In this document: positions 34,101 to 46,100 of the stretch, one piece after another
Layout: every line of letters starts with the position of its first letter
Numbering within the stretch: the stretch's first letter is position 1
Assembly: GCA_037951105.1 (NCBI GenBank)
Contig: JBAMJV010002041.1
Location: 1-64,000 of the forward strand
DNA length: 64,000 bases
From: Echinarachnius parma
Lineage: Eukaryota > Echinodermata > Echinoidea > Clypeasteroida > Echinarachniidae
Direction of reading: 5' to 3'
Position numbers and translations under genes: made by a program
The notes under the pieces: generated by a model
What the model saw: only the letters and a program-made list of their open reading frames with translations
The model's database searches: none
What the model was told of the DNA's origin: nothing

Positions 34101-37100
34101 GCATCATTATAAATATTGTACATTGAACAGGAACAAATTATTTCTCATGCACATAATAATTTGAAACAATTTGTCTGTAGCCAACACTGTTGCAAGAATG
34201 TTTCTAAGTGGCTGCCACGTATACAAGAGAAATGAACAAGTAACATGAATCAATTTATGACAGCTACCTTCTGTGTTTGATTTCTTGCAAATGGTGAACT
34301 TGAAACTTTGAAATTGGAATGTAATTCTTATAATAATAATAATAATTTCAAGAGCCAGTATTGATCACTTTATGGTGCATCCGAATGATTGCCTGTACGC
34401 AATTTGACGATTTGACACTCAATCGCAAGAGAACAAGGAGGTGATGTGGACAATGTCTAAGTTTAGCATCACAGAATGAATTGGAAACCAGAAAAAATGA
34501 AATGTAGTTGTCTACATGATTGTTAATTTTGAAAGCTTTTAGTCTTTACAAATGATATATGTTGGAGTATAAAACAGACACAGTGCTCCATTTCTGAGAT
34601 TCCCTTTCCGAGTGAGCCTTCTGAATAAGTGACAGGATCAAGAGCTAAATAAGATTGTGTCCAAGCTGGACATATCTTAACAGGTAGAAAACGGGATAAA
34701 GTTATCTACATAATTTCGTATTTTGGAGAGCAATTTTTGAACTGTGAGAAATTATGATGAGAAGTAGAAATTCCATCGCAGAGTTCTCCAGTCGAGTGAG
34801 TCTTCTGAACGAGCAAGAGAACCTTGAGCTGAAGCAAACTTTGTCCAACCAGAACAGTGCAAAGTGAACAGAAACAGGTCTAAACGGTATATCATTTTCT
34901 AAGCAAATCTGGATTTTGGAGAGCGAATTTAGAATACAAGAAACCATGATGAGGCGTAGAAACTCCATCGCAGAGTTCTCCAGTCGAGTGAGTCTTCAGA
35001 ATGAGCGAGAGAGCCTTGAGCTGAAGCGGACTGTGTCCCACCTGGACATGGCGAGAAAGTACTCCCTGCAAAACTGCGAGAATAACATCGTGAGAGCGAA
35101 ACAGAGGGCATCTCGGTTCAACCTCGATGTCATCGATTTCCAGTACAACATGGCCGAAAGGAAGCAGAGGCTTCAGTATCCTTCTGAGGAGACAAGAAAG
35201 CGAATGGACCAACGAGGAAGGTCTATGGACCAGCGGCAGCGGATTGCCGAACTACAGTTAACAAAGTCGGCCGATGCTGATTCCTTTGGAGACAGAAGAG
35301 CGTATGATTCTAGGAGTTATAGCAGTTGGAGACCAGTCGCTATTCATGATCAGGAGAGTGATAGCTCTTGGTTATTAACTGACCAGTGGAAAGATCAAAG
35401 AGTATCAACAAATGGTCAGGGTGAAGGGCCACCTAAGAATGGTCAAGATGAAATGGCACCAATGAATGGACAAGGTGAAATGACATCAAGGAGAGGACAT
35501 GGTGATAGGACCTCAAAGGGTAAAAAAGGTGTAAGGAAATCAAAGTGCCTGAAAGGTGAGAGGACATCAAAATGTGGTCAAAGTAAAAGATCATTCGGAA
35601 ATGAACAGAGTCAACTGACATCAGGGTTCTTGAGTCCTAGACCTCCATCGAGGAGCAGATCTGTTGATTACTTAATGGAGGCTCATGATAGCCATCTGAC
35701 AAGGAGGGACGTAATGGTCAACAACTTTGTAAAGAGAAAGAGTCATCCAGGACCAGCCGGGGATTCAAAGGCTACCAAGCCTGGAAGCAAACAGCTGCCT
35801 GAGCCTGAGGATACGTTGTCTGCTGTTACATCTAGTGTCTCTTACAATGAGATGCAGTCTCCATATAAACTGCTCAATTGCATAGGGAGGCTGTCTGTCA
35901 GCGCTGCAGATGGAGCTGTAAGGAGAGGTTCTCCTGTAGGACATTCAAGGAGACATTATCTTGTAGTCCCGAAGAATGGATATTCAGAAAGAAACTCATG
36001 GAAACATTAGATAAACTGCTCCATTGCATTGAGAGGCAGTCTGTTAGCACTGAAGATGTACGGGGCTGAAGAGGTCATCTTGTAGGACCGCCAAAGAGAC
36101 ATTTTCTTGTAGTCCCAAAGATGGGGAATTCAAATTTATGGAAACCTTAGAATTCAGAGATGCCAACACTCCCTGATTATCAGGGTTGCTCACTGATCTT
36201 TGTTCAACATAATCCTTATCACACAAAAAATTCAATGCCTCTCTAAGTTATATAATATTACAAAATGCTGTGTGCTATAGATAGAAAACCTCTCTAAATT
36301 ACTGAATGAACCCTCTCTGAAAGATGGTTAGTAAAGGTTGGCATCTCTGAGCATTTCTACTTCAAGTTTTCTGTAATGAAGAAACTTGGGAAATAATATC
36401 TCTGTTATTTTTATGTGATTCTGTTTATAACTTGCGATAGAAATTGTACAATGAGGGGTAGTACAGAAGTTCACTCTTTTTTCAGTAACTTATAAATAAC
36501 AAGCCTCCACTAACTTTTTTCATGAGTTGCCCGTTCGGGCAAGTAAAATCATAACTTTTCAAATTTTACTTGCCCGCTTACTTCTGGAGGAGATTTAAAC
36601 CTAAGGAATGCCATTATTCTCTCATAGATGACCAATAATTTAGTTGCCCGATTGGGCAACCAAACTAGGGCATTTATGATATTTTACTTGCCCCACACAA
36701 ATTTTTACTTGCCCCGGGCAATAGGGCAAGTGATAGTGTCAAGTCCTGCTTATAATTTGAAGTACAATATCAACATTCATGAGAATAACAAATTTGTTAA
36801 GTACATTTAATAATGGTTCAGAGAAAAGAGTGATCATTTACATTCAAAATTGAGAGCTACTAGTATTATTTTTTTTTCAGACTCAAATTATTTAAAATAC
36901 TAAATGATACAAATATACAATTACTGTGTGCGTTTCATTCTAACATGTTTACTTTTATCTCTTGTGGAGACCACTGAATCAATGCCAAAGTCCATTCATG
37001 ACTAATCGTACTAAGTGTTGTATACTTAGCTATGTACATTATGATTATGAAAACATGTCATGCATTCAAATTTCAAATCCAATGGGACGTACAGTCAAAC

Positions 37101-40100
37101 CTGTGTATAGCAACCACCCAAGCGAAACAGTACAAGTGGCCACTGTAGACAGGCGAGAGCTATCTATAGACAGGTTCCACAACACTGTTTTTCTCTGCAG
37201 GGGAACACTTATGGTGGCCACTATAGGCAGGTTGGCTGCAGTACCGTAGGAAAACATGGCAGCCTCCAATGTTCAGTCAATTGAAGAAAAATTTTAAAAT
37301 TATTCCCATTATAAGTGATACCCAAAATGAAATATACGACTAGAAATGACAGGAATTATATCACTTATCAGTAACAGTTAGCAAAAAATGCTAGCATTTG
37401 GCTCTCCTTTGATTGATAGATAAGCAGGGTCTGGCATTTCAGAGAATTTATAGGGCACAACATGTACATTATTTTAGTTTTCCAAAAAAAATGTGTTTGA
37501 TTTTTGTTTTGATAACTCCATATTGTTGTATTAGATTTTAATATGAGATTAAAAGAACACTGTAAAATATTGAAATATTTCATTTTTTTCCATGAGTGTC
37601 TGTGAGTGTGTGGTTGTTTTTAATGTGTAAGCATCATTATGTGAGTGTGTGTGTGTGTTTGCGTGCGTTTGTGCGTGTGATGGGTGTATGTGAGTTGGTT
37701 AACAACCCAATGGGGGACACACGTTGGACACCCTTCCTGGGCACACCTCCAACCAAGGAGGTCCTAATTTGCTATCTGTCTAAATGCAAACAGGCTAATT
37801 TTCATTTACCATTCATATGAGCACGTGTTAAAAATATTGACAAAATAACAAAATAACATTTCATTTTCATTTTAATTCATGTGTGTCCTCCATTGGCACA
37901 TTAGTCCTCAGTTGGGTGTGTGAATTAATATGTCCACCTGTGTATAGTACATTTTCTAGGTCCTTGATTGGTGGTTCTTACAACTAAATTACAAGTATAG
38001 ATGTGTGTGTGTGTTGTGACTATGTGAGCATGGGTGTGTGCTCAGATCGCAGTTTATATCTCTTTTTACATTTTTTAAAATTTGCAAGTATAGAGCTTTT
38101 CTGGGGGTATAATTGCACAAAGAGTAATTGGAAGTCAGAACATGCGACTTAATGCGCAAATCCAATTGGTTCATATGTGCATATTTTCTGACTTGCAATT
38201 AATTGCAATTTTGCAATCGATTGCCACTCTTTGTTCAACACCCCCTGTACATGTATTGCTCCTTAACAAAAATCTACACTTGCATGAATAATGCAAAAGA
38301 TCTACCAGTCTACCACAACTACATAATCAACTATGAATCAAAACAATATGAATAATAACAAAGTAGATAAACAGTACTGCATCCAATGCTCTATGTATTA
38401 CATGCAGGTGTGAACTTCTTGTTCTAACTCATTCACAAGATTAGAGACTTTTTCCTGGAAATCCAATTTGCTAATTAATGACTTTGGGTGCAAATTAAAG
38501 TTGGATTATGACAAAGAAAGGAGCCCATCTGACAATGAGGTGTTATGTAACACTACCAGTACCATGCCATACTACCGATCTACACAATCACAATTTCAGA
38601 TTAATTGCTTGGAGATCTATAGCCAGCTGTATTTTATGGCGCATTTATAATTCTTAGTCTCATGTTGATGTTCTCTAATAGTGTCTCTAACACAGTTTTG
38701 AGCATTTCTAGCCAATTTGTTTCTCTATCGGCTGAATGCAACAGAAAGGTAGCAAAAAGGAAGATTATCTTTATAAAAGATTTTGAGAACCACTTGGAGT
38801 CTTCAATGGATGAGACATGTACTAGTATCTTGATAATGATGACTGTTCTAGATACCATAATAGGTTTTCATCCCAAATCCTTTGTGATCTGTGGGCAGGG
38901 GCCCGATTACGGACCAGCGACATTAACCATGGTAATTAGCATCATTGGCTCTAACTCATCGATGTCAATATGCTAGAATTACATACAAATCAACAGAACG
39001 TAGCAGAGGACACATACCGCCCTTGCTCATTCAACCGTAAAGCATATCTAGAGATCAGTGGAACTAGGGCTGGTCCTGGGTCATGATCGTGCTCTCGGCC
39101 ACTGGACACTACTACCTGCTCAAAACAGAAAAAAGATCATCTTCACCTTTTGCAGTTCCTCTTCCAAGTCTTCCACAGATTAGACCAAATTTTGTTTGCC
39201 CAAATATTTTGTGAGTTGGACAAGAATACCTACTCAAAGCAGAAAAGGATTATCTTCTGCTTTTACAGTTCCCCTTCAAATCTTCCACAGTTCTACGAGA
39301 CAATATTTTCAGCCCAAATAATTTGTGAATTGGACAAGACTACCTAATCAGAACAGAGAAGGATTAATCCACAGATTTGTGTAGTACCACTTCAAGTCTT
39401 CCACAGATGCGATCAAATTTTCAGCCTAAATATTTTGTAAAATGTACAAGATTACCTACCATACTAAAAACAGAGAAGGATTTTTCTACAGATTGCGATG
39501 AACCTTTTGTAGTCAACGGATGAGACTATATTTTCAACCCAAATATTGTGTGAATTTGATGTAAATACTCGGGTAAAGCAGAGGCGGATTATCCCCTGTT
39601 TTATGAGGAGCCACTTCTAGTCTTCGATGGATGAGACCATTCATGTATACTCTTCAGTTTTCCAACAAAATTTTTTTGTAAACCATAAGGGAGAACTTGA
39701 GCAGCAAAGTAAGATTATCTAGAGATGTTACGCTGCATCACTTCAATTCTTCATTGGATTATTAGCCTCTTATCCGATTATCACCCAATTTTGTCATGTA
39801 ATATACCACCTGAACAATTGGATGTGCCCATCCAGTGTCGATGACAAATATGGTTACCATGGAAACTGTTCAAACCTGAGCGATGGAATGTGACCCTGTA
39901 TGATCTAACCCTAACCCTATCTATTCTCCAGGCTTTCACTTCGCTAATATTGTAATGCAGTCCTATATATATCCGGGAATTAATAAATCACTTGGGAGAT
40001 GAGAAGTAACAATAACAAAACAGACATCTAGGGCATTTCTCCACCTCCAGGAGGTATCGAGTAAAGCTCTGTGAAGTATCTGAAGGGAAGATATCTGTTT

Positions 40101-43100
40101 AACAATTGACAAAAGTTTGTGATTGTGGAAAATCTTTGGAGAGAATGTCAGCTTTGGGATTTTTGTTGGATCTTAAACTGATCCAGAATTGAAATGTGTT
40201 CAGGTATATATAGGGAACGGACACCTTACTTTCGATGGAGACTCTGGAGCTAAAGAAAAAAATTACTTTTGATAATAATCATTGAATGTGAAACAGATAT
40301 TCCTACTTCTAGGGTAGTTCTTTCTCATATTCTGACGACGATATGCATAAAAAGTATGTCAACTTAAATGTAATGTATGCAGAAACAAACAAAAACATGC
40401 AGAATTATGGCACAACTTTGTTCTTGAAGAAATGTTACTTCGCTTGTCAGGATAATCATTGTGGTTCAAGATCATTATTTGCCACCATCAAAGACATGTT
40501 TGCTGAATTGAAAGAACGTTGCTTTCTTTTGTATTGAAATTTGACACGGATCTACTCAATGCTTGGATTTTGTTTATTTTGTAATTTGGATAATTTCCAG
40601 TTGCCAATGAAGAAATTTGTACCTTGCTGATCAAGAAAAACATAGTTGATTTCATATTATTGGTCACTTGCTGCTACTGAAAACATGTTTGCTGAATGAA
40701 AAGAACCTTGTATGCTTTTGTGTGAAATGTGATACATTTAAGTCTAGAACCACATCCTCAGTTTGTGTTTCATCAGTAGGGTGTTTTCGCTCAGCGACGT
40801 AAGGGGCTTTCAGCGACGCAGGAACGATCTATTGGTATGTCCGCCGCGCTAAAACAACTCTCGTTTACAAGCAGTTTCGCTAATTCGGTGAACGCGGATG
40901 TAGACTCGAATCGTTTCAGCTGGCAGCGCACTACACGTGCGAGCGATTGTGATGAATGTTTACCTCGCTATAAGCGCGCTGATTGGTTGTTGCCTGATCG
41001 GGCGGTCACATAATGACGGCCGTAATTCTGACCAAATCCCATCGGTGATTTCAACCCAAGAACGGTCTGTCCCGCAGTTACTATAGGAAGCTCTCGATTT
41101 TGCACACGAACCGCATGATTTTCCGTCCGCGTTGAGGTTGCGAAAACAGCCTAATGTTTCATCAGTGGAGATGATGTGATTGGATGACATTTTCCTATTA
41201 TTGTGACTGAGAACTTAACGTTAACATACTGTACTTTTAAATACTACATAAATCAAACAATGGGAATACAAATATTTCTCCTTTTTCAAGCAGCATACTT
41301 CTAGATGAACCATTGCAAAATATCTTGTTTACAAAAGGTTCTTGGCAATTTTATGTTCTGTTATTACCTGATCAATTGGATCTTCATCTTTCTAATATCA
41401 AAGATGACTACAAACATATCAAGTTGATGATATTTGGCAACCCACACACAGACATTAGTAACAAACCAATTCCTCATGATAAGCCATGCTTATGGGTTGG
41501 AATTGCATAGCAACAGCACACCAGCATTTTGGTTGTCAAGCTGGGAGGACTTGTTTGCTATAAAGCGCATCCAAGTAATTCAACTTAACTTCAAAGTACC
41601 GGCACATGTATTACCAAAAATGGCCATTGTTTGCCTCTTTCGTGTTTTGGATGAGGTGGAGTTTGATTTTAACCAATAACATAAATAATTATGTCAACTG
41701 CTTATTCTAATGTCTAGTATTTCACTGTCCAACATTTGCATGTTACCTGTACAATGTACACCTACTCACTTGTTATGGTTGTTCAAAATAAATAACATTT
41801 AAGATTTGAATCCTACTTCTTGACAATATTACATAACAAGTTGTTTGTTATTCAGATTCCTTGCCATGAGCTCATATCTCATGGCTTATCAGATGATTTG
41901 GTTTCATCTGTATTTGTTTTGTTTTACTAATTTGCAACAGGGACTTAGCATAGCCATTTAACCCATTCAGGATTTGGTTGCCGAAATGCTCCAGCTGGAA
42001 GCTATGAAGACTGTACGTTATAGCAAAATCAAATTGTCCTGAATTGGCAAACGAGCCATAAAAAAGGGAAACGTATCTTGTATCTTTGACCCTTGAATCG
42101 GCTTTACAAGATTAATGACACCTCGCTGTTGGTTTGGGGTTTCATCTGGCCCCCCAAGAGAGACACACATCTATTCCAAAGTGGACGTTACAATCCTGTA
42201 TCAGTTGTCGTTAAACCCTGGTGAACTGATAAAGTTACTGATAAGGGTGAAGGAAAATTTGCTTTTGACCAATTTGGGGTTTGAGGTATTTTGCTATAAA
42301 ATTTGTTGCCATTCTAGCGCTGCTCATACAGTCATTGTTCTGTCTGCACCAGCACATCAATCCTTGCGTTGGAGAGCATTATTTGATTTAAGGGCAGATG
42401 GCTCAAGAACTTAAAGTGTCACAATTTTTGAGTAAAAGTTGAACTTATTCCTCATTGAAAAGGAGATACTTCATATCTGATATAACCCAATTAGGAGTAA
42501 AGGATTGTCATATCCAATTGTGATATTCTTGAGATTGGAATATTGAAGTTAATGTTGTGAATCTAAAAAACCTGGATAAAATTGGAGGAGTGGGACGTTC
42601 TTCTAGTTAATGTTGTGAAACTGAAATATCGGAGTGCATCCAAACTTTGTCTTGATAAAGAAGGAACAACTGTAATCTTATTTGAATTGATCCTCACCAG
42701 TAATGCTTCCAAGGCACAATGGATCGTCTGAAGAACCAAAGAAGCACAACTCTCAAAAGGAGCAGCAGGCGGAGCGGATGAATCATAACGAAGAGAAGCG
42801 ACTGACCCTCAAGACTCGCTACTTCATCCGTCAGAAGCACGCCATCGAGCACGTCATGAACCAGAAGATTAATCGGACAAGTGAACTTTTCGACCAGATA
42901 GCCCATTCTAGTGGAAACCTTGCCGGCCAGGAGTTCCTGCGTGAGGACGTGCTGCCACCGTGCTTCATGTATGGAGAGCGGGTGGAGAGCCGTAGAAAGT
43001 TCAGCAAGAGAATGGCACTCCTGCGTTTTGTCCTGGAGCGCAGACCTAAATCCCCTCAGGGGCTGAGAAAGCATAATGCTGCCTCGCGCGACATTGATAC

Positions 43101-46100
43101 AAGGAGCGCAGATGAAATCTTTGAGGAGATTCTACAGAAGGTAGAGTCAGACCTAGAGGATGAGGAGGATGATGTTGACAATCATGATGCTTCGCATGAG
43201 ACACCTAGAACTAACATATTAAAGGCGAGGGGTGCATCAGCTGTGACGCATAGACCATCAGACAGACTGCCTCTATCGCAGAGGGAAGGAAAGAGACGAC
43301 CAAAGACAGCCCCTGCTCATGAATCAAAGACACTCCAACAATCCTCAGTGTCTTTAGGAGTAAGCTCCGGATGGACTACTTCTTCTAGTTCAATCCATGA
43401 CATGTCTGGCTTCCCCAGACTCTCACCCAGGATACAGTTCCTCCTGGATGAAGATGATGCTTCATCTACCTTATCTTCTAGCCAGAGGGATGTCTACATC
43501 CCTTACTGGGCAGACCTCGATCCAGTGACCCGTCATGACCTCCGGTCATTACGAGGACAGACCAACAACTCCAGGAGCAATGGGCTGTCGGGTCACCAGG
43601 CTACCTCTGGTGGAGGACATCACTCCCAGAGAGGTGCCTTACACCATCCAAGCACTTCATCAATCTCCTCTCTCCATAGCAACCCTTCAGCCAGAGCCAA
43701 ATCCGGTACGTCTCGTCTGAAGTCATCAACCTCATCCTTAGGGTCACAGAAGACTGGACAAAGTACCCACCGGGGTGATGCCTTTGTGTCTTCGCGTCAG
43801 AAATCCAAAAAGCAGGGTAGTGAAAGCATGACAAGAGTTAGCGACTTTTTTGACAATCATGAGGCAATATATGAAGAAAATGATTGTGTGTTAGCGTCGA
43901 TGGAAGGGAATAGGAAGAGTCCTGTTCGTCTATTCAAGCGGCAGACCATTTATGCCCCAACCATTGCAAGCAGGCAAAGGACAATCGGCTCAATGCTGGT
44001 CTCAGCTGGGCAGAGGAAAAAAAGTGTAATGGGTTTGTGATCGGAGTAATTGTTATCATTGTAAATTTATTGTAATTCAGCAAAAAGTCAACTCACCAGA
44101 TGAGAAACAAAGAAAACAAATTCAGAGAAAATATGAGCAGAGCAAATTGTTGCTTAATGAATATTCATTGTATTATTTTGTATTTGGTAAACAGATCTGC
44201 AATCAGTTTATTTTGTGCACTTAATTTGAGTATTTCACTGCTGTTCAATGAGCATGTTTCCCAAAAATTAATCTTTAAAACTTAAAGGGATCTAGTAACA
44301 ATGTCCAAATCCACAAAACTTACTACATGTGTAAGCATGCTAGTGGTTCTCTCATACCTTGTTGTATTTGTATTACCAATAGAAGCATTGAGCAGGTTTT
44401 TTTTTTGTTGAATTTCCCTTTTGTTTAAAACGATATTTCCAATTCGAATGTTCAGATTTTGTATTATTCACTGGAAAGTTATAAGTGCTTACACCGTCAG
44501 TGCAATAAGTTGCATTTTTGCTCATTCCTCATTCATATAATAGCTATTTAAAATGAAATGTTTACACATTACTTAGTGGATATTTCAGATCACAACAATA
44601 CACATGTTACCAACCATTCATCACTTTTTGAACATGTCAAGAAAGTTACTAGATCCCTTTAAGAAGTGAATGTGTGACATTAATCGTGCCACAAAGTGTC
44701 AGAATATCAATTTTTATTGTGTCAAAATGTTTAAAAAAAGAAGAAACTTAGATGAATTGCATGTATACATATGTACAGCTAATGATTTAGACAACATTTC
44801 TAGAAAATCTATCTTGTAGTTTATATCTACATGTACATCTACATAATACTCCATATTTTGAATAATGTGACAATATTTGTTTTATTAGTCAATATTTGTA
44901 TTGTGATCAAAGGTTTAAAATCAATATCTTATCTTCTTAATATTTGTTTTAGTTTTGACAAAGTTGGAAAGGAATGCCTATTTGTGGCTGGTTGTTGAAT
45001 AAAATGAAAGCTCATTAATCAATTATGAAAATCCGATTAACCATGTTTTGTGTGAACTGATGTTTCATAATGCATTTAAAGGGGTAGTTTAGTTTTGGTA
45101 GAGAGGGCGCTGCAGATCACAATTTTTTTGTGAGGTAATGAAAAACTGAGTGTCGAATTTGAGAGAACATGCAATTTTAATGGCAGAATAAACTTTATTT
45201 GGTCAAAATCGACCCAGAAACGGCTGAAATATCAATAAATATATCTGATCTTATAATGATTTGGGGCCCAAATAATTAGATGATTTTTAAGAAAAAAATA
45301 AAAAAATGCTTGCACTTTTTCAAAAATGTTCAAAAGCGTTTTTTAAATAGTTGTTGATGATCTCGCTATTTAATCATTATATCAATAAAACATCACATGC
45401 ATAATTTTGTATGAAAAAAAAAAGCGCCCTCTTGTGTTTCAATGGCTCTTTTTGAATGATAACAGGCTTTTTACTTAGTCGTTTGTAATTTTGTATACCT
45501 TTCGAGCATGGTGGAGTTATAACTATTAGTTTATAATGTTACTGTGCAGGTTTTGGCTACTTAAGTTCAGCCTTACCAAAACTAAACTACCCCTTTAAAA
45601 TACAAACAATTGTTTAATTAATAACAGACTTTTCAATCCAACTCAAGAAAAAAACAAGAACATAGTTACAAAAGAGAATTTGATGACAAGACCTGTAAAA
45701 TAACAAAACTATCTTATAACAAGGTAATTGCACTCATCTTCGACTTGTGCAATATGATCCTAGAGGGAATGCAATATTTCTGATATACCACTCAAGGCCA
45801 GTCAATATTATATAAATGCTCCTCTCTGAGAGATTTGAAATGCTTTGAGGGAAGAGATGTAGTCAAGGGACTTTTACTAGTATTCACGAAATAGCATTTC
45901 AAATCCTGAGGGTACATTCCATGTTTTTCCCAACAAAAAGGTTAATATCTGTTATGTAATAGACTTTGTCTGTAGGTATAATTAAAATGTAATCATCCCC
46001 ATTTAAGCAGCTCAGCTCAATACAAATTGGTACTTTCTGGAGTGATATGGAAATCATTGTCAGTCATAATAGAACAACTATGCTGTACAGAGTACATGCA

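Larger units (their letters stand above)
36153..42690. other. WDR59 intron 4, middle part, mostly repeats
   Basis: Apart from the MITEs, (GT)n-flanked element, degenerate tandem array and CpG-rich element listed separately, the sequence is AT-rich with no coding signal. Part of family M7 (right half of the 47.72-48.03 kb element) lies at 37300-37440. Open frames near 38662, 41434 and 42115 show no family features. Confidence 0.45.

Noticed and set aside
34916-34945. Start of the nested frame at TTG 34916
   Set aside because: TTG is not a normal eukaryotic start; the double ATG at 34946 is also the point where the upstream copy begins.
42694-43074. Minus-strand frame of 126 residues
   Set aside because: Shadow of the 445-residue plus-strand frame; no independent support.
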